Shown here in pieces: positions 34,722-47,302 of a stretch of DNA of 64,000 bases (position 1 is its first letter; each line of letters begins with the position of its first letter). Origin of the DNA: Iris pallida (Eukaryota > Streptophyta > Magnoliopsida > Asparagales > Iridaceae); NCBI GenBank assembly GCA_029216955.1, contig JANAVB010016199.1, positions 15,712,720 through 15,776,719 on the forward strand, given 5' to 3'. The notes beneath the pieces are model-generated. The model was not told where the DNA came from. It saw only the letters and a list, made by a program, of their open reading frames with translations, and did no database searches. A program made the translations under genes and the position numbers.

Positions 34722-37700
34722 TGTCACATCCCGCACCCACTGTTAGGGTACGAGAACGTAAATACGCCCAGCCTACGCCGCAGTGTCGGCGGTAGAACGC
34801 TGTCCTAGGTCACAACATTTAACAATATAATACTAAGCAGTTTATACTCTCCGAATGGGGGTGACATAGCAGATACAGACTCAATCACATCTAAGGTAGA
34901 GCATGATAAGGATAGATAAAACATGTAATCCAAAAGAGGTACAGGAGATAGAAGTCTAAGTGTCTAAGATACATAAACCCAGAAATACATCTCAAAACTC
35001 AAATACAGATACAGTCATCCACAAAGTAAATACAATTCCAGACAAAATGAAATAACTACCTAAACAACCTCTACTGTGTCTCTTCTAGGCTAGCAGGCAA
35101 TCCCAGGTCATCTGTAAAATTTATCAACAGGTCCAGTCAGGACAGGAGCGAGCACATTACATCTCAACAGTTCATAGCAGGTTAGAAGATATAATCATGC
35201 AGTAAAGTAAGATACAAGTACTGAAAGAAGTGCAGTATGTAAACAGAGAGAGAAAGCTGTAATGGAAATATCTACTATAAATAGAGAACTAACATGTGGC
35301 TAGTGAGTCAGAGTACAATATAGACATGTAAATGGCATAGGAGATTCTGATAAGACACTATGGAAGAGATTCTGATAAGATACTACTGGTGTATTATTCA
35401 CATGTCCAATTCTACTCCCCCGTACCCCAATCAATACACAAGGATCTAAACAAGTTATGTTATTGTACATGATATCACATGGGGGCCCATGGAAGGGTGC
35501 ACATGATAGTATACATGGGGGCTCCGTGAACATGAGAGTACAAGATTCACAGGAGTGTACATGTATAATGAAAGCACAGGAGTACATGATGAAAGTGAAA
35601 CGCACATGACACAATGTACCCGATGCTCCCGAGGGGGATAACATTGCATGTAGAGATCCATATAGTACCAATCCGTGTGACCATCGTGACAGTACAAGTA
35701 AAGTAATCTACTGCAGAAAATAATTCTAAGCAGGATATGAAATGATCAGAGAATGTACTCGCTTGATAACCTGAACAGCTGATAAGTATAGGGGGTCCGA
35801 CTGAAGCCACAGAGTCCTATTTAAAGTAACACAGGTTACAAGGTGTTCAAGTTGTAATAAATGAATCCACAAACAATCTATTTTATCCTAGGTTCTTCTA
35901 AGTCAAATTAACTTCTAGGTCAACTCCGGTCAATAATCTAGTCAAACTAGGTCAAGTGTTGACTTACAGTTGACTTTGGATCAACTGGTCAACTTAGGTC
36001 AATCAGGGTCAATTCTAGTCTAATATAAAGTACACTTCGTTATTTGTACGTCGAAACTTATGACACGCAAATCGAGATAAGGAGATTATCGGTAAGGTTG
36101 ATAATCTTATTATAATGATCCACGTGTCCAACTTGTCAATTTTAGCGATGCGAGATCACTGGAATTGACTGATCTCAGTTTCGTTGTACTAATCCCGAAA
36201 TACGAACATTATAAGAATTAATTATTAATTAATTTATAAAAAGACTAAACTCAGAGAAACTATCAACAAACATTGTCGGACGATGAAATAAACATCGCCA
36301 ACGTGTCCAGAATAGTCAAATTAGCTACGATAGCCTACCCAACGGTCCAATTTGGACACAAGGGCAAAAAGGTAATTTCGGGTCAAAACGGTGTCCGTGT
36401 CGAAGCCGTTTTGTACCGAAAAACGTGCAAGAAAATAAATTTATAAAATATAACAAATTATATGTCCACGAAACCAGAATGACGATACGAACCCAACGGT
36501 ATCTCCAGAATTGGATTCCGTTGACCCGATCTCAATTTGGCCCGTTGACCAGAACTTGAAATTCCGGTTTGCACGAAAATGCGTGCCGGAGCCAATGTTC
36601 TCAAAACTCAGCAAACTACCTGTCAACGAGCCAAGAATGATGATACAAACTCAACGGTATCTCCGGAATTGGATTCCGATGAGCCGATCTCAAAATGACC
36701 CGTTGATCCGGATATTGGTATCCGACTTGCACCGAAATGCGTGCCGGATCCAATGTCCACCAAAACCTAGCAAATTATATGTCAACGAGTCCAGAATGAC
36801 GATACGAACTCAACGGTATCTCTGGAATTGGATTCCGATGAGCTGACGTCAAAAAGTCCCGTTGATCCAGAATGTGGGACCCGCTTTGCACCGAAAAACG
36901 TGCCCGGGCCCACGTTCTCCAAATCTAACAAATTTTATATGAAAACATGCCAGAACGATGCCACAAGTCTAATGGTGGTGTCAGAAATGAAATCTGGAGT
37001 CCCGTGTTCAAAAATGGAATTTTACAAGTTGGAAATTACGAATTCGGACGGTCAACTTTGGCGTCGAATTCAACCAATCAAACAAGCTAACAATAAAACA
37101 AAACTGGAGGGGTAGTAAGAGGGTTATACCAGCTTCGCATCGGAATGAGTGGCACACCAAACGGAGCTACGGTGGAGGAGATACAAGCTGACGAAGTTGG
37201 CCCCGCGAAACTGTCCAAATTTAATACAATTTAAACGGTCAACTTGGTGGCCGGTTTTGATGTATCAAACGATAAAATTAACGGACGAAAATTGGCATGA
37301 GTGAAGGTGGATATACCGAGATTGTAACGTAGCAAGGAAATTGCCGATCCAACGGTCTGATCTCCGGAAAAACGTGCGCGAAGTTGCTGCGACGGAGCGC
37401 CAAAATGAACTCGATTCCGCGCGCGTCACGACGGGACGTCGTCCAAAACGCATGAATCGCCTCGACGGCGCGTCCCGGAGGACGGTGGCCGTCAGGGGAG
37501 GACTCGCCGGAGTGGGGCGCACCCACGGCGAGCCACGACGGCCCGCGCGGCGGCACGACGGCTCACGAAGGCGGCCCGCGCGCGCGCGTGTGCGCGTCTG
37601 TGCACAGTGCAGCAGCTGCTGCTGGCCGCTGTGCCGCGCGGGAAGGTGATGGTGGTCGAGTGAAGAAGGAGGAGGAGCTGGAGGAGCTCGGCCTGGTTGT

Positions 37701-38886
37701 GGTGGTAGTGGCCGACGGCCAGGTGGGAGGAGGAGGCTGGGGTCGGCCAGCCAAAGGAGGAGGTCGGCCATGGTGCAATGGTGGTCGGGATGCATGGGAG
37801 TGGTGGTGGTTTGCTGTTGGTTTGTAGTTGTAGGAATTTAATAAGTGAGAGAGATAAAGAGTAATAGTAATGAGAGGGAGGAAGAGAGAGAAAAGATTCT
37901 CTCCACAATTTTTTTAGGGCCGGCCACATGCTGTGAGGGGATGTGGGGAAAAATTACATGGGAAATTAATGGGTGAGATTCATTTGGGGAATCAAATGGC
38001 TAGGAATTAAATGTAGGAAAAGGCCATTCTTATAGGAATTTGAATAAATGGAAAATTTCGATAAATATTGAAATAGGTAACAGGGTATTAAATATTATTT
38101 TGGACACGGAAAAATGAGGGTGTCCCGATGGAGGGTAACACAAAGCTGGACTGGACTCGGTGGAGTCGAATTGGATCAAAACCGGACATTGTGCAAAAAT
38201 CGAATTAAAATTAGACGTTGATGATCATGGGCAAATAAGTAGCACATGGGGATTCCAATAAATATGACACAAGTGGCGGACGGATAGTAGGCTCAAAGTG
38301 GGCCATGTCCATAGTTGGGGCTGACAGATTTTGGTCGACATGGGACCCACAAATCAAGTTGGAAAATGAATGTGACGCCGTGGAGTGAAATAAAATCGGG
38401 TCACGTGTCAGAAAAGTTGTGAGAAGCAAATAGAGCACAAAATGACGTGTCCGAGTGGGACACGAAGGTCATGGGTGACGAGCGTCTCGAGTAGACCATG
38501 CATGAGAAGTTGGTTTCAAGAAACTGACTGGTCTTGCGCTCCAAAATGAAAAGTCACGGTAACGTGCTAAAAATGATCAAGGAAAGGAGTGGAAAAATAA
38601 TTAATAATCAACTGGTCTAATTTGACCCGAAGTTCAGCGAAGCAAAAGGAGTACAAGGGAACAAGTTTGGATGGGACACTATATACCGTCATGAAGGTAA
38701 TCATGTCCACTCCAAAACTCGTGAAGAAGATTTCCAGAGTTGAACATCCCTGACACTCCAAATATCAATGGCACCGGAAAGTACACTTAAAGATAAATAA
38801 CAGAATAAATTATTTATCGAAACCAAGTCAATCAGAAAATTAAAATAAAAATAAAAAAAATTAACCCAAAATTCAGGGTGCTCACA
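34722..38886 (-). repeat. LARD 3' LTR (4165 bp)
   Basis: The complete LTR. It contains three tandem copies of a unit of about 160 bp (36450-36930) recognisable by AACGGTATCTC..GAATTGGATTCCG, and a GC-rich block at 37370-37780. Compared with the other LTR it lacks about 118 bp near 37645. Confidence 0.92.
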
Positions 38887-38923
38887 TCCTACCCACCTTA
38901 TAAAAATTTCGTCCTCGAAATTA
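38887..38923 (-). other. LARD polypurine tract region
   Basis: On the minus strand, TTTCGAGGACGAAATTTTTA is followed by TAAGGTGGGTAGGA and then the LTR start TGTGAGCACC. This is the plus-strand primer position of a gypsy element. Confidence 0.7.
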
Positions 38924-41549
38924 AAATGTCCATACTCCCTCTAGGTCAAACCCCCACAATCAAAGTCCCAGATTAAAACAAATCATGTGATCAAAAGGAC
39001 GACATACAGGGTCATGGCATACGGTGGTAGTGAAAGTCTCATCTAGGTATACTAGTCGTGCTAATACCAAAACGGTCATAGGGTATCAAACACACAAGCA
39101 ATCTAGGGTGCTAAACTAGAGAAATTACAGAAACAACAAACCATCAAAACTGTAAGACAGCCTACCATCCTATGTGAAAATTGGTACTTACCATAAAAAT
39201 AAAGAAAAGTAACTACCAATTATCTTTAAAGGGTTCAGAAAAAATCAAAATCAAAGTTAAAGAATGAAAGCCAATTTCATGGAAAATTCCAATCACAATA
39301 CATATTGAGAATATTTAGTCTCGATACGACCTAAGTTGATCAAATTGGGGAAATCAAGATTTAGGCAATGTGGAGGACAGTTCAAGAAAGTCTGAGAACG
39401 AACATACAAGGATGGAGATTCAGGTCACAATCAAATTTAATTCAATTAAGTACAACTCAAGATAAGAAAAGATAATCGAAGTTGATTTGGTCGTGATTAA
39501 GGAAACTAGGATTCAATGATATTGAAAACCCTTTTTAGAGAAAACAGGAAAAGATTTCATACGAAGTCAGCAAATCATCCCTCTCTAATACTATCAGTTT
39601 ATCATTTGCCAAATCATATTCTTCTTTTTTTTTCCTCACAAGTCCCAATATGAAAATCAACCTTCATATGACTATCATCGAAATTTTATAACCTTCAGTC
39701 ATCTAAACCTTTACCACAATCACCATAGACAAAATTTTTAACTTCCAAAATATTTTCCACGAAACATACCCCTCTTTTTAGGAGTCAACACTTATTCATT
39801 TAATCAAAATTTCAAATTCCTTCACCTCGTTTTAAATTTAGATCCGAAACCTCTAAATCCAGTTTATGAAATCCTTGAACTTGTTTAAATCGAGTCTCGT
39901 ATTCACTAAACTCCAATACCACTATGTCACACAAAATTTATTCTTATTTATAAATCTACCTTCCTATTTTCTTCAACGTTCACCTTCAAATATTTTTTGA
40001 ATTCTATAATTTTCTTCCAATCATCTAAAATAATTTCTATAACGTAAAATCCTTGTTTCTCTCTGTCTCTAGTCACCCTCTTAAAATATATAGTTCAATT
40101 TCGCATAATCATTTTATTCAATTAAGTTCTCCTTTCCATCTCTAAATTTCTACGTAGCCTTGTAATAGTTCCCAAGAATCAATAACAAAGATTTTTAAGT
40201 TCTCAAAACTAGGTTGACCTCTGATATCCTCATTAGTTTTGAAATACATCCATGAATTATTCATAACCCACTTTCTGTGATTGTTTCTAAATTGATAACA
40301 TTTATCCCTCGATTTCATTTTAAACCTTTACCACATCTCCATTTCAAATTTTTTATATTTGACATCCAACACTCTGATTCCTACACAATCATCATATGAT
40401 AACCAATTACATCATTTCCGAACTAGATAATTTACGTCACTTCCTCAACATTTCTCAGATAAAGAAAAATGATATAAAGATTCAAGAGTTTCAAAGTACA
40501 GCTGAAAGAATGTGATACGAGACGAAATTGATATAATCGGGACAGTTATATAAGATAAGGAATGATGGTAATAAATATTGGCAGGAAGAGAATGATAAAA
40601 GAATCTGTTCTGCTTATCTGTTTAAAAGAGGAACCCATTTTGAAATCAGAGCTATAATATCAAATCCAAAATAAGGCCTAGCAAAATTACTGATTTATTG
40701 TATTAAGAAGAAATAAATTTGTAAGAAGTTACACAAGGTTTATAAAAATAGCTAAAGCTACATCCTAAGTAAAAATGAGAAGCAAAACAAAACAAATCAA
40801 TTAATAATTAATTTTTTTTTGAGGACTGCAACAAAAGTAGGGAAAACATGTTTGAAAATATTTAAGGTACAATCTGATAATCATATGCGTCTATCCAAAA
40901 TCATGGTACTCTAGATCTTCGTCATACTAGTAAGCAAGGCTACGATAATCACAGAGTCCTTGACTTATGCACACACATCTATAATCATGGTATTTAACAT
41001 TTTCGCGGTGCCGCTAGCTTGGCTGCGAAAACCTTAAATTTCCACACCCGAGAAATATATCCAAAGTCAGACTATATGTCCTCACCATGCTGGCTAATGT
41101 GACTATAGAAGACTAGATTCCAAAACTCAGATGACCTAGCCCATATAATTTCATCTTGTCAAAAATTAAATTAAATCAACAATGAATACCCAAAAATCAA
41201 ATCAAATTTATCAACGAACATCAAAATTCAAAAATGAACAAAATCCATCAAAATAAAAATTCGGATGCAACAGCTATCATCAAGATTCAAAATTCGACAA
41301 TCATCCATCAAAATCAATGAATACAAACTCAAATTCAACCATAATCCATCAAAATCAAATCTAACAACAGAAAGTAAAAATAAATCAAGGAAAAAAAGAG
41401 TTTTCAAATCGAAGTTAAAATAAGATTCTCAAGGGTCGTCCCAGGAATCTCTCAAGGGTTCCTAACTGTGATTGAGTACCTTCAAAATATATCCTATTCC
41501 TACTGCAGGCTGTAGTGGTACTCAAGTTCGAATACCACTACATAAACTC
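38924..41549 (-). other. LARD internal domain, non-coding
   Basis: About 2.6 kb, AT-rich, with no open frame longer than about 60 codons and no gag, protease, RT or integrase motif on either strand. Words such as CATCAAAATCAAAT recur at 41160-41370. Confidence 0.85.
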
Positions 41550-41567
41550 GACCTGCATGGGCCACCA
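41550..41567 (-). other. Candidate LARD primer-binding site
   Basis: On the minus strand TGGTGGCCCATGCAGGTC lies 9 nt (CGTTTTTAG) inside the 5' LTR. It is identical over 18 nt to the candidate site of the gypsy element at 21275-21292, and the 9-nt spacer differs by one base. Confidence 0.6.
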
Positions 41568-41576
41568 CTAAAAACG

Positions 41577-44500
41577 TGTCACAACCCGCACCCACTGTTA
41601 GGGTACGAGAACGTAACTACGCCCAGCCTACGCCGCAGTGTCGGCGGTAGAACGCTGTCCTAGGTCACAACATTTAACAATATAATGCTAAGCAGTTTAT
41701 ACTCCCCGAATGAGGGTGACATAGCAGATACAGACTCAATCACATCTAAGGTAGAGCATGATAAGGATAGATAAAACATGAAATCCAAAAGAGGTACAGG
41801 AGATAGAAGTCTAAGTGTCTAAGATACATAAACCCAGAAATACATCTCAAAACTCAAATACAGATACAGTCATCCACAAAGTAAATATAACTCCAGACAA
41901 AATGAAATAACTACCTAAACAACCTCTACTGTGTCTCTTCTAGGCTAACAGGCAATCCCAGGCCATCTGTAAAATTTATCAACAGGTCCAGTCAGGACAG
42001 GAGCGAGCACATTACATCTCAACAGTTCATAGCAGGTTAGAAGATATAATCATGCAGTGAAGTAAGATACAAGTACTGAAAGAAGTGCAGTATGTAAACA
42101 GAGAGAGAAAGCTGTAATAGAAATATCTACTATAAATAGAGAACCAACATGTGGCTAGTGAGTCAGAGTACAATATAGACATGCAAATGGCATAGGAGAT
42201 TCTGATAAGACACTATGGAAGAGATTCTGATAAGATACTACTGGTGTATTATTCACATGTCCAATTCTACTCTCCCGTACCCCAATCAATACACAAGGAT
42301 CTAAACAGGTTATGTTATTGTACATGATATCACATGGGAGCCCATGGAAGGGTGCACATGATAGTATACATGGGGGCTCCGTGAACATGAGAGTACAAGA
42401 TTTACAGGAGTGTACATGTATAATGAAAGCACAGGAGTACATGATGAAAGTGAAACGCACATGACACAATGTACCCGATGCTCCCGAGGGGGTTAACATC
42501 GCATGTAAAGATCCATATAGTACCAATCCGTGTGACCATCGTGACAGTATAAGTAAAGTAATCTACTGCAGGAAATAATTCTAAGCAGGATATGAAATGA
42601 TCAGAGAATGTACTCGCCTGATAACCTGAACAGCTGATAAGTATAGGGGGTCCGACTAAAGCCACAGAGTCCTATTTAAAGCAACACAGGTTACAAGGTG
42701 TTCAAGTTGTAATAAATGAATCCACAAACAATCTATTTTATCCTAGGTTCTTCTAAGTCAAATTAACTTCTAGGTCAACTCCGGTCAATAATCTAGTCAA
42801 ACTAGGTCAAGTGTTGACTTATAGTTGACTTTGGATCAACTGGTCAACTTAGGTCAATCAGGGTCAATTCTAGTCTAATATAAAGTGTACTTCGTTATTT
42901 GTACGTCGAAACTTACGACACGCAAATCGAGATAAGGAGATTATCGGTAAGGTTGATAATCTTATTATAGTGATCCACGTGTCCAACTTGTTAATTTCAG
43001 CGATGTGAGATCACTGGAATTGACTGATCTCAGTTTCGTTGTACTAATCCCGAAATACGAACATTATAAGAATTAATTATTAATTAATTTATAAAAAGAC
43101 TAAACTCAGAGAAACTATCAACAAACATTGTTGGGCGATGAAATAAACAACGCCAACGTGTCCAGAATGGTCAAATTAGCTACGAAAGCCTACCCAACGG
43201 TCCAATTTGGACACAAGGGCAAAAAGGTAATTTTGGGTCAAAACGGTATCCGTGTCGGAGCCGTTTTGCACCGAAAAACGTGCAAGAAAACAAATCTATA
43301 AAATATAACAAATTATATGTCCAAGAAACCAGAATGACGATACGAATCCAACGGTATCTCCAGAATTGGATTCCGTTGACCCGATCTCAATTTGGCCCGT
43401 TGACCAGAACTTGGAATTCCGGTTTGCACGGAAATGCGTGCCCGAGTCAATGTTCTCAAAACTCAGCAAACTACCTGTCAACGAGTCCAGAATAATGATA
43501 CAAACTCAACGGTATCTCCGGAATTGGATTCCGATGAGCCGATCTCAAAATGACCCGTTGACCCGAATATTGGTATCCGACTTGCACCGAAATGCGTGCC
43601 GGATCCAATGTCCACCAAAACCTAGAAAATTATATGTCAACGAGTCCAGAATGACGATACGAACTCAACGGTATCTCCGGAATTGGATTCCGATGAGCCG
43701 GCGTCAAAAAGTCTCGTTGACCCAGAATGTGGGACCCGCTTTGCACCGAAAAACTTGCCCGGGCCCACGTTCTCCAAATCTAACAAATTTTATATAAAAA
43801 CATGCCAGAACGACGCCACAAGTCTAATGGTGATGTCAGAAATGAAATCTGGAGTCCCGTGTTCAAAAATGGAATTTTACAAGTTGGAAATTACGAATTC
43901 GGACGGCCAACTTTGGCGTCGAATTCAACCAATCAAATAAGCTCACAATAAAACAAAACTGGAGGGGTAGTAAGAGGGTTATACCAGCTTCGTATCGGAA
44001 CTGGTGGCACGCCAAACGGAGCTGCGGTGGAGGAGATACAAGCTGACGAAGTTGGCCCTGCGAAACTGTCCAAATTTAATACAATTTAAACGGTCAACTT
44101 GGTGGCCGGTTTTGATGTATCAAACGATAAAATTCACGGACAAAAATTGACATGAATGAAGGTGGATATACCGAGATTGCAACGGAGCAAAGAAATCGCT
44201 GATCCAACGGTCGGATCTCCGAGAAAATGTGTGCGAAGTTGCTGCGACGGAGCGCCAAAATGAACTCGATTCCGCGCGCGTCACGACGGGACATCGTGCA
44301 AAACGCACGAATCGCCTCGACGGCGCGTCCCGGAGGACGGTGGCCGTCAAGGGAGGACTCGCCGGAGTGGGGCGTACCCACGACGAGCCACGACGGCCCG
44401 CACGCGCGTGCGCGCCTGTGCACAGTGCAGTAGCTGCTGCTGGCCGCTGTGCCGCGCGGGAAGGCTGCGTCCTAGCCCGACGAGGCAGGGCGGCGCAGCC

Positions 44501-45815
44501 ACGGCCTACGACGAGGGCGGCGGGTGATGGAATGAAGGTGCTGGCAGTTTTGAGTTATGATGGTGGTGATGTAGACCAAGGTGATGGTGGTCGACTGAAG
44601 AAGGAGGAGGAGCTGGAGGAGCTCGGCCTGGTTGTGGTGGTGGTGGCCGACGACCAGGTGGGAGGAGGAGGCTGGGGTCGGCCAACCAAAGGAGGAGGTC
44701 GGCCATGGTAAAATGGTGGTCGGGATGCATGGGAGTGGTGGTGGTTTGCTGTTGGTTTGTAGTTGTAGGAATTTAATAAGTGAGAGAGATAAAGAGTAAT
44801 AGTAATGAGAGGGAGGAAGAGAGAGAAAAGATTCTCTCCATAATTTTTTTAGGGCCGGCCACATGCTGTGGGGGGATGTGGGGAAAAATTACATGGGAAA
44901 TTAATGGGTGAGATTCATTTGGGGAATCAAATGGCTAGGAATTAAATGTAGGAAAAGGCCATTCTTATAGGAATTTGAATAAATGGAAAATTTCGATAAA
45001 TATTGAAATAGGTAACAGGGTATTAAATATTATTTTGGATACGGAAAAATGAGGGTGTCCCGATGGAGGGTAACACAAAGCTGGACTAGACTCGGTGGAG
45101 TCGGATTGGATCAAAACCGGATATTGTGCAAAAATCGAATTAAAATTAGACGTTGATGATCATGGGCAAATAAGTAGCACATGGGGATTCCAATAAATGG
45201 GACACAAGTGGCGGACGGATAGTAGGCTCAAAGTGGGCCATGTCCATAGTTGGGGCTGACATATTTTGGTCGACAGGGGACCCACAAATCAAGTTGGAAA
45301 ATGAATGTGACGTCGTGGAGTGAAATAAAATCGGGTCACGTGTCAGGAAAGTTGTGAGAAGTAAATGGAGCACAAAATGACGTGTCCGAGTGGGACACGA
45401 AGGTCATGGGTGACGAGCGTCTCGAGTAGACCATGCATGAGAAGTTGGTTTCAAGAAACTGACTGGTCTTGCGCTCCAAAATGAAAAGTCACGGTAACGT
45501 GCTAAAAATGATCAAGGAAAGGAGTGGGAAAATAATTAATAATCAACTTGTCTAATTTGACCCGAAGTTCAGTGAAGCAAAAGGAGTACAAGGGAACAAG
45601 TTTGGATGGGACACTATATACCGTCATGAAGGTAATCATGTCCACTCTAGAACTCGTGAAGAAGATTTCCAGAGTTGAACATCCCTGACACTCCAAATAT
45701 CAATGGCACGGGAAAGTACACTTAAAGATAAATAACAGAATAAATTATTTATCGAAACCAAGTCAATCAGAAAATTAAAAAAAAAAAAATTAACCCAAAA
45801 TTCAGGGTGCTCACA
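41577..45815 (-). repeat. LARD 5' LTR (4239 bp)
   Basis: Matches 34722-38886 closely, including the three-copy repeat of about 160 bp (43310-43790). It carries extra sequence at about 44464-44580 (CTGCGTCCTAGCCCGACGAG...), while a short piece present near 37548-37590 in the other LTR is missing here. Confidence 0.92.
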
Positions 45816-46179
45816 GGTACAGCGGGGATGCGCGCCCGGCAGGGAGGCTCGCGTGTCGAGGGGATGCATGCAACGACGCTAGGGGCAACGGTGGGGGGGG
45901 GCGTTGCGAGGAGGGGGGCGTGCGTGACAAAGAGGGGCGCGCGCACGGTGGGGAGGGGCCGCGGGGGGCGCGCGATGTGGAGGGGGGCAGTGGGGTGCGA
46001 GAAAGAAGACAATGGAGGGGGTTGATCACGATGAGGGTATTTTGGTCATAAAATTTCAGTCAAAGGAGTTGACCGTTAGTCATAGACATTTTTTTTGTCA
46101 AAAGTGAAGAATTTCGTACATTATGGTAATTCGATCATGAATTATGATGAATAAAATGGGGTACAACTGAAAATTTCTC

Positions 46180-46330
46180 TTCTAAAAATTAATAATTCAT
46201 GAGTTACTCTTGGATATTTGAAATATTAATATAGAAGAAGAAGAGAGTTATTGGAGTTGAAGAAGAAGAGAGTCATTGGAGTTGAAAATTTTGGTTGCCA
46301 AATGTCTAGCAGAGGAGGCAGTTTATTTAT
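46180..46330. other. Spacer between MULEs M0 and M1
   Basis: Short non-coding sequence with an imperfect duplication of AGAAGAAGAGAGT.ATTGGAG. It ends in the M1 target duplication TTTATTTAT. Confidence 0.6.
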
Positions 46331-46484
46331 GAGAAATTTTGACTTACCTCCCACTTGAATTATCCATATTAAGAGTGCACCCCATAGTTTTGCATTAATG
46401 AAGAACGACCCCCACTTGTAACAGTTTCCGTCCCTGACTAACAGAAACCCCCCTTCGTGGAAAATTTAGGACGTAAATACCCTC
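46331..46484 (+). repeat. M1 left TIR
   Basis: About 150 bp matching the inverse complement of 54809-54959 in long blocks. Inner sequence (46485-46800) is leader-like, with a TTTTCTCTT pyrimidine tract. Confidence 0.85.
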
Positions 46485-46817
46485 TGTCTTTTCTCTTAAG
46501 TGTAATTTCTTTCCTAATTCCTAAAGTACCCATCTCTTTTTTAAATCCCTACCGCTCGGTCAATCTACTAAATAGAGTCGAAGGCTTTAACCTAACCCCC
46601 AAAATCTCTCCTCTATTTGTTCTCGTGTCCCTATTAGGGTTCACGAGAAAAAGCGACGACCTCCCGTGGCGACCTTTACAAGTCGGGTACAATGAAATTG
46701 CTTTCGAATTTTTTCCTTCAACTTTTTATTTTGTGTTTTGCGGTTTGCTCCTCCCAATTCTCAGTCATTTGGTCTTTCTTGTAGGAGAAATGTTAAATTT
46801 TCTCCAAGAACAACCAC

Positions 46818-47302
46818 CTTGCTGATGAATGTACGTTCTTGAGCTCGCCTTGCAAGATCATGAACTGCACGGGGATCAGGCACTTGTTGAAGTCAAATAC
46901 TAAGTCAAATCTTGGGAGGAAATTTTTGAAGTGTCCCGTCTGCTCGGATTTTCAATGGTTGGATGCTGCTATTTTGGATTCAAGCTCTGGAAGTTCTTCT
47001 TCAACAATTCTAATGGAAGGATATTTCACTTGTGGTGACTTAGGGCATTGGAAGAAACAATGCCCTTAGGAAGAAAATACTTGCCCAAATTGACACTATG
47101 GAGGGAAAAGAGCTGTCTTGATGTCAAAGAGGAGTCACGGCAAGGGAAGGAGATTCTTGCAATGCATGAGATGCAACAATGCATTCGAATGGTTGAATGA
47201 GGCTGTTGTTATAGACGAGAAAAAGTGAAATTCCTGTTCAAATTGTAGTGAACACAACTTTAGATAAGTTGTGCCAAAAATTTGGAAAAGAATTGGGAAT
47301 GT
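46818..47302 (+). pseudogene. GRF/CCHC zinc-finger gene of MULE M1
   Basis: A reading frame from about 46818 passes Met 46839 and stays open to a TAG at 47067-47069. It holds a GRF-type zinc-finger pattern (CKIMNC, then KSNTKSNLGRKFLKCPVCSDFQWLD) followed by a knuckle-like GYFTCGDLGHWKKQC, in which the first Cys is Tyr. Past the stop the same gene can be followed to about 47302 by comparison with M2. A second GRF-like block (SKRSH..GRRFLQCMRCNNAFEWLNEA), a frame break near 47228, and a C-terminal stretch matching the M2 end at nucleotide level follow. GRF fingers bind nucleic acids in other proteins; the role here is unknown. The equivalent of the M2 splice acceptor reads TTGCTG instead of TTGCAG. 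Confidence 0.75.

Larger units (their letters stand above)
34722..45815 (-). mobile_element. LARD-like gypsy derivative with 4.2-kb LTRs
   Basis: Two LTRs, 34722-38886 and 41577-45815, with TGTCAC...GCTCACA ends in plus orientation, enclose a 2.7-kb non-coding middle. The 5-bp duplication GGTAC lies at 34717-34721 and 45816-45820. The polypurine side is at 38887 and the primer-site side at 41567, so the element reads on the minus strand. No gag or pol is detectable, so it must have used proteins of another element. Landmarks shared with the gypsy element at 18309 (candidate PBS, and TTCGAGGACGAAATTTT before the PPT) suggest a helper of that group. Confidence 0.93.
34223..46179. mobile_element. 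Non-autonomous MULE (M0) with GC-rich interior, split by a LARD
   Basis: Long terminal inverted repeats: left 34223-34382, right 46029-46179. Shared blocks include GAAATTTT, CATAATTC, GAATTACCATAATG, GGTCAACTCCT and ATGACCAAAATA. The flanks are TTTTAAAAA (34214-34222) and TTCTAAAAA (46180-46188), a 9-bp duplication with one mismatch. Apart from the 11.1-kb LARD, the interior is only about 0.55 kb and sharply GC-rich (34430-34721 and 45821-46020), unlike the AT-rich TIRs. This could be captured host sequence, but I cannot identify a source. Open frames in it look compositional. Confidence 0.78.

Noticed and set aside
34437..34808. 123-codon frame in the M0 interior
   Set aside because: It runs across the LARD insertion point into the LTR, so it cannot be an original gene, and no domain is visible.
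37265..37929. GC-rich open frames on both strands in the LARD LTR, and 44094-44864 in the other LTR
   Set aside because: Several overlapping frames on both strands are low complexity (runs of S, P, H, T or G), and an indel between the LTRs disrupts them.
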